Source: Acidobacteriota bacterium
GTDB lineage: Bacteria; Acidobacteriota; Vicinamibacteria; Vicinamibacterales; 2-12-FULL-66-21
DNA: 8,546 nt
Assembly: GCA_013697225.1 (NCBI GenBank)
Contig: JACCXG010000055.1
Span: 1 to 8,546 of the forward strand
Direction: 5' to 3'
Shown here: positions 5,448-8,546 of the stretch, one piece after another
Layout of the letters: every line of letters begins with the position of its first letter
Position numbering within the stretch: the first letter of the stretch is position 1
Notes under the pieces: model-generated
What the model saw: only the letters and a program-made list of their open reading frames with translations
The model's database searches: none
Told to the model about the DNA's origin: nothing
Position numbers and translations under genes: made by a program

Positions 5448-8225
5448 TCAGAACATCTTATATCCGCTGATTCTGATGACGTTCGTACCGCGGCGCCCCT
5501 GCGCGTCCAGCCCCTGGAATCCATGCCCCCACTCCACGGCGAGCAGGGTGCCGAACGGGGCCGGCAGCTCGGCCGCGACCCCTAACCCCGAATAGGGACG
5601 GGAGGCGACCCCGAATCCGGGATCCCTGACGTATGCGGCGTCGGCAAATGCATCCAGACGCAGATACCGCCCGGCCGCCCAGGCGAGGGACGTCCTGAGA
5701 ACTCCGCCGCGGTCGTACCTGATGAGAGCCGCCGGGTAGCCACGGAGCCGGTTGTCGAAGCTGCCGAAGCTATAGCGGCTGAAGCGGTCCAGGTCCTTCC
5801 CGGCCATCCAGGCCGCCTCTACCCGTCCCACGAGCCGGGGAGAAGCCACCCACGATCGAGCAAGGCTGGCGCCTGCGCGCTGGAAAGCACGATGACGCGG
5901 GTGATACCCCTCCGCCGGGGAGGGAGAGCCTTCCTCGTCCCCCCACCGTCTCCAGCCAGCCCGGCGTGCGCCGGTCCACCAGAGGGACCCCGTCCAGCCG
6001 GCCCACTGCCCGTCAGCTCCCGCCCGAACCGCATGCGCCACCTGGTCGGCCGGGATGATGAAGGAGGGCGCGGTGGAGCCGGCGCTTCCAAACTGCGTGT
6101 AGTCGAAGTCATAGCCGAACCGCACCGAGACGCGTGGCGTCACAGGCCGCAGCAGCCACATCGAGGCGTGGGCAGGGCGCTGCGCGACGTTCGCCTCGTA
6201 GATCTCCCGCCCTTCGACAAAGGCCCTGTCGTTGTAGGACGAGGCTATGCCGAAGGCCCGACCCGCCAGCTGCCACCGCGTGCCGGCGAGTGAAGGGACC
6301 GAGACGGCGAGCTGCCCGTACGTCCCACCGAAAAATCCGTTCACCTGGGTTCCGGTGCCGAACAAATTGAAGTCCACGTAGCTGAGGCCTGCGAACGGCA
6401 GCGGTCTCGTGATGTTGGGATCGACAATCACTCCGAGGATCACCGTTCGCACGCGCTGCGCCGCCCCGGTCACGACCGGGGTAACGGCAGCACCTGAAGA
6501 GCCGTCCGCCGCGCGGACCCGTCGGAGGTACCTGAATCCCTCCGGGGTGTCGCGGAGCATGATCGAGGGAGACAGGTACGCCGCCTCCCGCCGGCGGTCG
6601 AAGGCCTCCGGGTTCACCTCGTGGCGGGTGATGGTCAGCACACGGTGGATAGGCGTCCGGTGCCCTGCCCCTTCGTAGATCTGGCGGATGTCCGATCGGG
6701 CGAGGAGCCAGGCTCCCTCCCCCCGCTCACGGAACTCATCCACCTGTTCCGATGAGACGATGGGTCCACGCAGCGCCGTCTGGACCGCCGATACCCTGAC
6801 CATCGCGAAGGAGTCGACGGCAATCCACGCCCGGCCCGAGAAGAGGCTCTGCGCGCGGTCCACCGGCTGGAACGCCACGACGTAGGAACGGACCCCGTCG
6901 ATCTCCTCCTGCCCTGAAAGCGAATAACGATACAACTCCCCGAGCGTGATGGCGAGCGGCGGCGAAGCCACCCGTTCCGGCTCGAGCAGCGGCAGTCTCG
7001 GCACGCCGCCGGCTCCAAACGCGATGCCGTTCACGCGGATGTTCCGCTGCTCGATCTCCGTCCGATCGGGAGCCGCATAGATGACCGCCTCGGAGGTGAT
7101 CGCCAGCGGAGCGGGAAACCCCGGCGCCTCGAACGTGAGCGTCATGTCTCCCGTGGAGATCACCTCGCGCACCAGACGCCGCTGCCTTGCCGCCGCCGCC
7201 TGGTGCCTGGCGATGATCTCCCGCACCGTCAGCGTGCGGGCGCCGACGACGCTGACATCCTGGCTGAAGCTCCCCTCCACCGAGGGAACGCGTACCACCA
7301 CGAGCCCGCCGGAGAGCGCCACCCGTTCCGTTCCTTCGACGGCGGGGGCAACGACCAGGCGCGAGGGCTCACAATCGGCCGAGACGCCGATCGTGTCGAG
7401 CGACGCCGGGTCCAGAAAAGTCGGAATGCGCCGCTCGCCGCAGCGGATGGAGACGGTTCCGCCCGGGATGAGGCCTTCGCGGAGGATGGGTGCCGCGCGG
7501 GCCGCGTCCCGGAGGATCTGCTGCGCCGGGATGACATCTGCCGGCAGGCTCACGACCCAACGCACGGCTGCTGCGTGACGTGCGGCCGCGGCTCCGTCAG
7601 CCTCGTGTATGGTCCCAAGCGGGCCGGCACCGAGCCCCACAGGATCGAACGACGGGGCCAGGCGGTCTGGCCTGACGAGGAAGTCGACATACGAGGCGAT
7701 GTCCTGCGTCAGCAGCTCGTCGAGGAGGCGCCCCTCCGCGGCGATACCCAGGGATGCCTCTGGCGCCTCGCCACGAAGCTCGGTCAGCCTTCCTTTCAGC
7801 CTGAAGGCGAGCTCCCCTCCGGACGGCACTGCGTCCACCAGATTGACCACAATGCGGGACGCCTGTTCTAGAATCCGCGCGTCGGGGTTCACGTCCTCCG
7901 CCCCTTCGATCCACAGCCCGGCACGCCCGTGTGCGCTCCGAATGACCTCCATGGCTTCGGCGACTCCCGGTGCCACAGGTTGGCCTGCTGGCATTACCGA
8001 TGCAGAAGGGTCCGGCATCTCGTACCTGACGAGCAGCTCCAGACCGTGCAAAGGCTCCGATACGAGGGGCAAAGCGCCCGGACGGACGACGAACACGAGA
8101 CAGGCGGCGCACGGGGGGATATCTTCCTGCGCGGCGACATTTGGCGGCGCGCTGAGGGCAGCGAGGAGGACGAGCGGGTGAATCCAGAGGACGCGCCAAC
8201 GGGCGTATAATGGCGGTTTGGGCAT
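5448..8225 (-). CDS. Large exported multi-domain protein with C-terminal outer-membrane beta-barrel (Omp85/surface-antigen-like)
   Basis: I do not recognise a named homologue. From ATG at 8225 the protein has 925 residues; a GTG two codons upstream is less likely because it abuts the AGGG ribosome site. Residues 1-33 are a signal peptide (WIHPLVLLAALSAPPNVAAQ end). Residues about 40-265 alternate helices and strands (for example RAGLWIEGA 101-109, RIVVNLVDAV 124-133, ASLGIAAEG 157-165, YVDFLVRPD 179-187, WVVSLPAD 223-230), which resembles a TIM-barrel layout. Residues about 265-335 look like a beta-sandwich. Residues about 350-545 look like a LolA/LppX-type half-barrel ('YRYSLSGQEEIDGVRSYVV', 'GRAWIAVDSFAMVRVS'). 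Residues about 590-925 are rich in alternating beta strands and end with phenylalanine, as in proteins inserted by BAM. 'SYVDFNLFGTGTQV' (615-628) and 'FDNRLRGYPA' (823-832) recall Omp85-type barrels. No POTRA repeats are obvious. Four cysteines (39, 42, 262, 285) could form disulfides. The outer-membrane location is well supported; the domain names are inference. Confidence 0.85.
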   Translation of the reverse strand: MPKPPLYARWRVLWIHPLVLLAALSAPPNVAAQEDIPPCAACLVFVVRPGALPLVSEPLHGLELLVRYEMPDPSASVMPAGQPVAPGVAEAMEVIRSAHGRAGLWIEGAEDVNPDARILEQASRIVVNLVDAVPSGGELAFRLKGRLTELRGEAPEASLGIAAEGRLLDELLTQDIASYVDFLVRPDRLAPSFDPVGLGAGPLGTIHEADGAAAARHAAAVRWVVSLPADVIPAQQILRDAARAAPILREGLIPGGTVSIRCGERRIPTFLDPASLDTIGVSADCEPSRLVVAPAVEGTERVALSGGLVVVRVPSVEGSFSQDVSVVGARTLTVREIIARHQAAAARQRRLVREVISTGDMTLTFEAPGFPAPLAITSEAVIYAAPDRTEIEQRNIRVNGIAFGAGGVPRLPLLEPERVASPPLAITLGELYRYSLSGQEEIDGVRSYVVAFQPVDRAQSLFSGRAWIAVDSFAMVRVSAVQTALRGPIVSSEQVDEFRERGEGAWLLARSDIRQIYEGAGHRTPIHRVLTITRHEVNPEAFDRRREAAYLSPSIMLRDTPEGFRYLRRVRAADGSSGAAVTPVVTGAAQRVRTVILGVIVDPNITRPLPFAGLSYVDFNLFGTGTQVNGFFGGTYGQLAVSVPSLAGTRWQLAGRAFGIASSYNDRAFVEGREIYEANVAQRPAHASMWLLRPVTPRVSVRFGYDFDYTQFGSAGSTAPSFIIPADQVAHAVRAGADGQWAGWTGSLWWTGARRAGWRRWGDEEGSPSPAEGYHPRHRAFQRAGASLARSWVASPRLVGRVEAAWMAGKDLDRFSRYSFGSFDNRLRGYPAALIRYDRGGVLRTSLAWAAGRYLRLDAFADAAYVRDPGFGVASRPYSGLGVAAELPAPFGTLLAVEWGHGFQGLDAQGRRGTNVIRISGYKMF
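8183..8211 (+). promoter_or_regulatory. Candidate sigma70-type promoter for the rightward gene
   Basis: A perfect TATAAT lies at 8206-8211 in an otherwise GC-rich context. Seventeen bases upstream is TCCAGA (8183-8188), only a 3-of-6 match to TTGACA. Transcription would begin near 8218 and give a leader of about 55 bases before the GTG at 8273. The box lies inside codons 5-7 (Pro-Leu-Tyr) of the divergent barrel-protein gene, so the two transcription units overlap. The -10 alone could be chance. Confidence 0.4.
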
Positions 8226-8230
8226 GAACA

Positions 8231-8247
8231 CCCTGCAGTTGCAAGGG
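8231..8247. repeat. Imperfect inverted repeat between the divergent genes
   Basis: The sequence CCCTGCA-GT-TGCAAGGG forms two near-matching arms with one extra A in the right arm. It lies in the 47-base spacer between the two divergent start codons, and its left arm contains the AGGG ribosome site of the barrel gene. It could be an operator, but one short imperfect dyad is weak evidence. Confidence 0.2.
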
Positions 8248-8256
8248 GTAGTCCTG

Positions 8257-8264
8257 AAGAGGGA
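8257..8264 (+). promoter_or_regulatory. Shine-Dalgarno of the rightward gene, supporting its GTG start
   Basis: AAGAGGGA ends 8 bases before GTG at 8273. An in-frame TGA at 8255-8257 rules out any earlier start, so this GTG is the first possible start and has well-placed ribosome-binding support. Confidence 0.6.
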
Positions 8265-8272
8265 TCGCTGAC

Positions 8273-8546
8273 GTGCGCGTTCTCGCCATCTGCCAGGACG
8301 AACTCGTCATCCGCGCCCTGGACGAGGTCCTGCTGCCGAGCTTTGACGTGGACTTCATCGTCGAAAGCCGGCCCCTCGCCCGGCGCCTCCACGATGCCGG
8401 CATCCAGATAAATGCCGGAGACCCCCGCCGCGTCGACACCTACCTCAAAGCCGACATCTCCCCCAGCACCTGCTTCATCGTCGAGAACACCGGACGCCGC
8501 AGCGTTCGGCGGATCCTGGGCGCAATTCTCGATGCAGGGGGGACGC
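8273..8546 (+). CDS. Rossmann/TrkA-N-like domain protein, 3' end cut; possibly the N-terminus of a DHH-family phosphoesterase
   Basis: Only the first 91 residues are in the window, starting at GTG. They show an alternating strand-helix pattern: strand VRVLAIC (1-7), helix LVIRALDEVL (11-20), strand VDFIVES (26-32), helix PLARRLHD (34-41), strand GIQINAGDP (43-51), helix VDTYLKA (54-60), strand CFIVENTG (67-74) and helix RRSVRRILGAILDA (75-88). The 'AGDP' after strand 3 and the order of elements are like TrkA-N/RCK nucleotide-binding domains, but the first turn reads CQDELV instead of a glycine-rich GxGxxG, so NAD binding is doubtful. From memory, similar N-termini precede DHH/DHHA1 phosphoesterase domains (RecJ/NrnA-like) in Acidobacteriota; this cannot be checked because the rest lies beyond the edge. 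The gene is divergent from the barrel-protein gene. Confidence 0.75.
   Translation, partial: MRVLAICQDELVIRALDEVLLPSFDVDFIVESRPLARRLHDAGIQINAGDPRRVDTYLKADISPSTCFIVENTGRRSVRRILGAILDAGGT

Noticed and set aside
7203..7871. Plus-strand open frame of 222 codons inside the barrel-protein gene
   Set aside because: It is a shadow frame of the long minus-strand gene with no protein-like features.
1..8546. Mobile elements, CRISPR arrays, tRNA/rRNA genes or defence genes
   Set aside because: No terminal inverted repeats, transposase motifs, regularly spaced repeats or RNA-gene signatures were seen on either strand.

Overview
This is a GC-rich stretch of bacterial chromosome with densely packed genes. 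It most likely comes from an Acidobacteriota genome or a close relative. The best taxonomic clue is a secreted VWA protein of the 'VWFA-related Acidobacterial domain' type. The Gram-negative envelope genes (MCE/Mla lipid transport, an outer-membrane barrel protein) fit this. There are no RNA genes, insertion sequences, CRISPR arrays or phage genes.

Layout, by coordinate: positions 1-4333 hold a minus-strand cluster, transcribed right to left in the order uvrB, mlaE-like permease, mlaF-like ATPase, mlaD-like MCE protein (cut by the left edge). uvrB/mlaE and mlaE/mlaF each overlap by one base (TGATG), and mlaD starts 13 bases after mlaF. The four genes therefore look translationally coupled, joining nucleotide excision repair to a retrograde or anterograde phospholipid transporter of the envelope. 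Positions 4441-5370 encode the exported VWA protein. Positions 5448-8225 encode a 925-residue exported protein that ends in an outer-membrane beta-barrel. Both are also on the minus strand. Between them lies a heptanucleotide repeat (GGGATAA) with four evenly spaced GGG tracts, which is a formal G-quadruplex motif. At the right edge a divergent plus-strand gene begins at 8273. Its first 91 residues look like a Rossmann/TrkA-N type domain. A TATAAT box for it lies inside the start of the barrel gene.

How the genes fit together: MlaE (permease), MlaF (ATPase) and MlaD (substrate-binding MCE ring subunit) should form one inner-membrane ABC complex that moves lipids between inner and outer membrane. 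UvrB works in the cytoplasm with UvrA and UvrC, so its link to the mla genes is one of co-expression, not of shared function as far as can be seen. The VWA protein and the large barrel protein are both envelope or exported proteins of unknown role. The barrel protein, with its apparent multi-domain architecture, is the least conventional item here. I found no clear sign of a new defence or mobile system.
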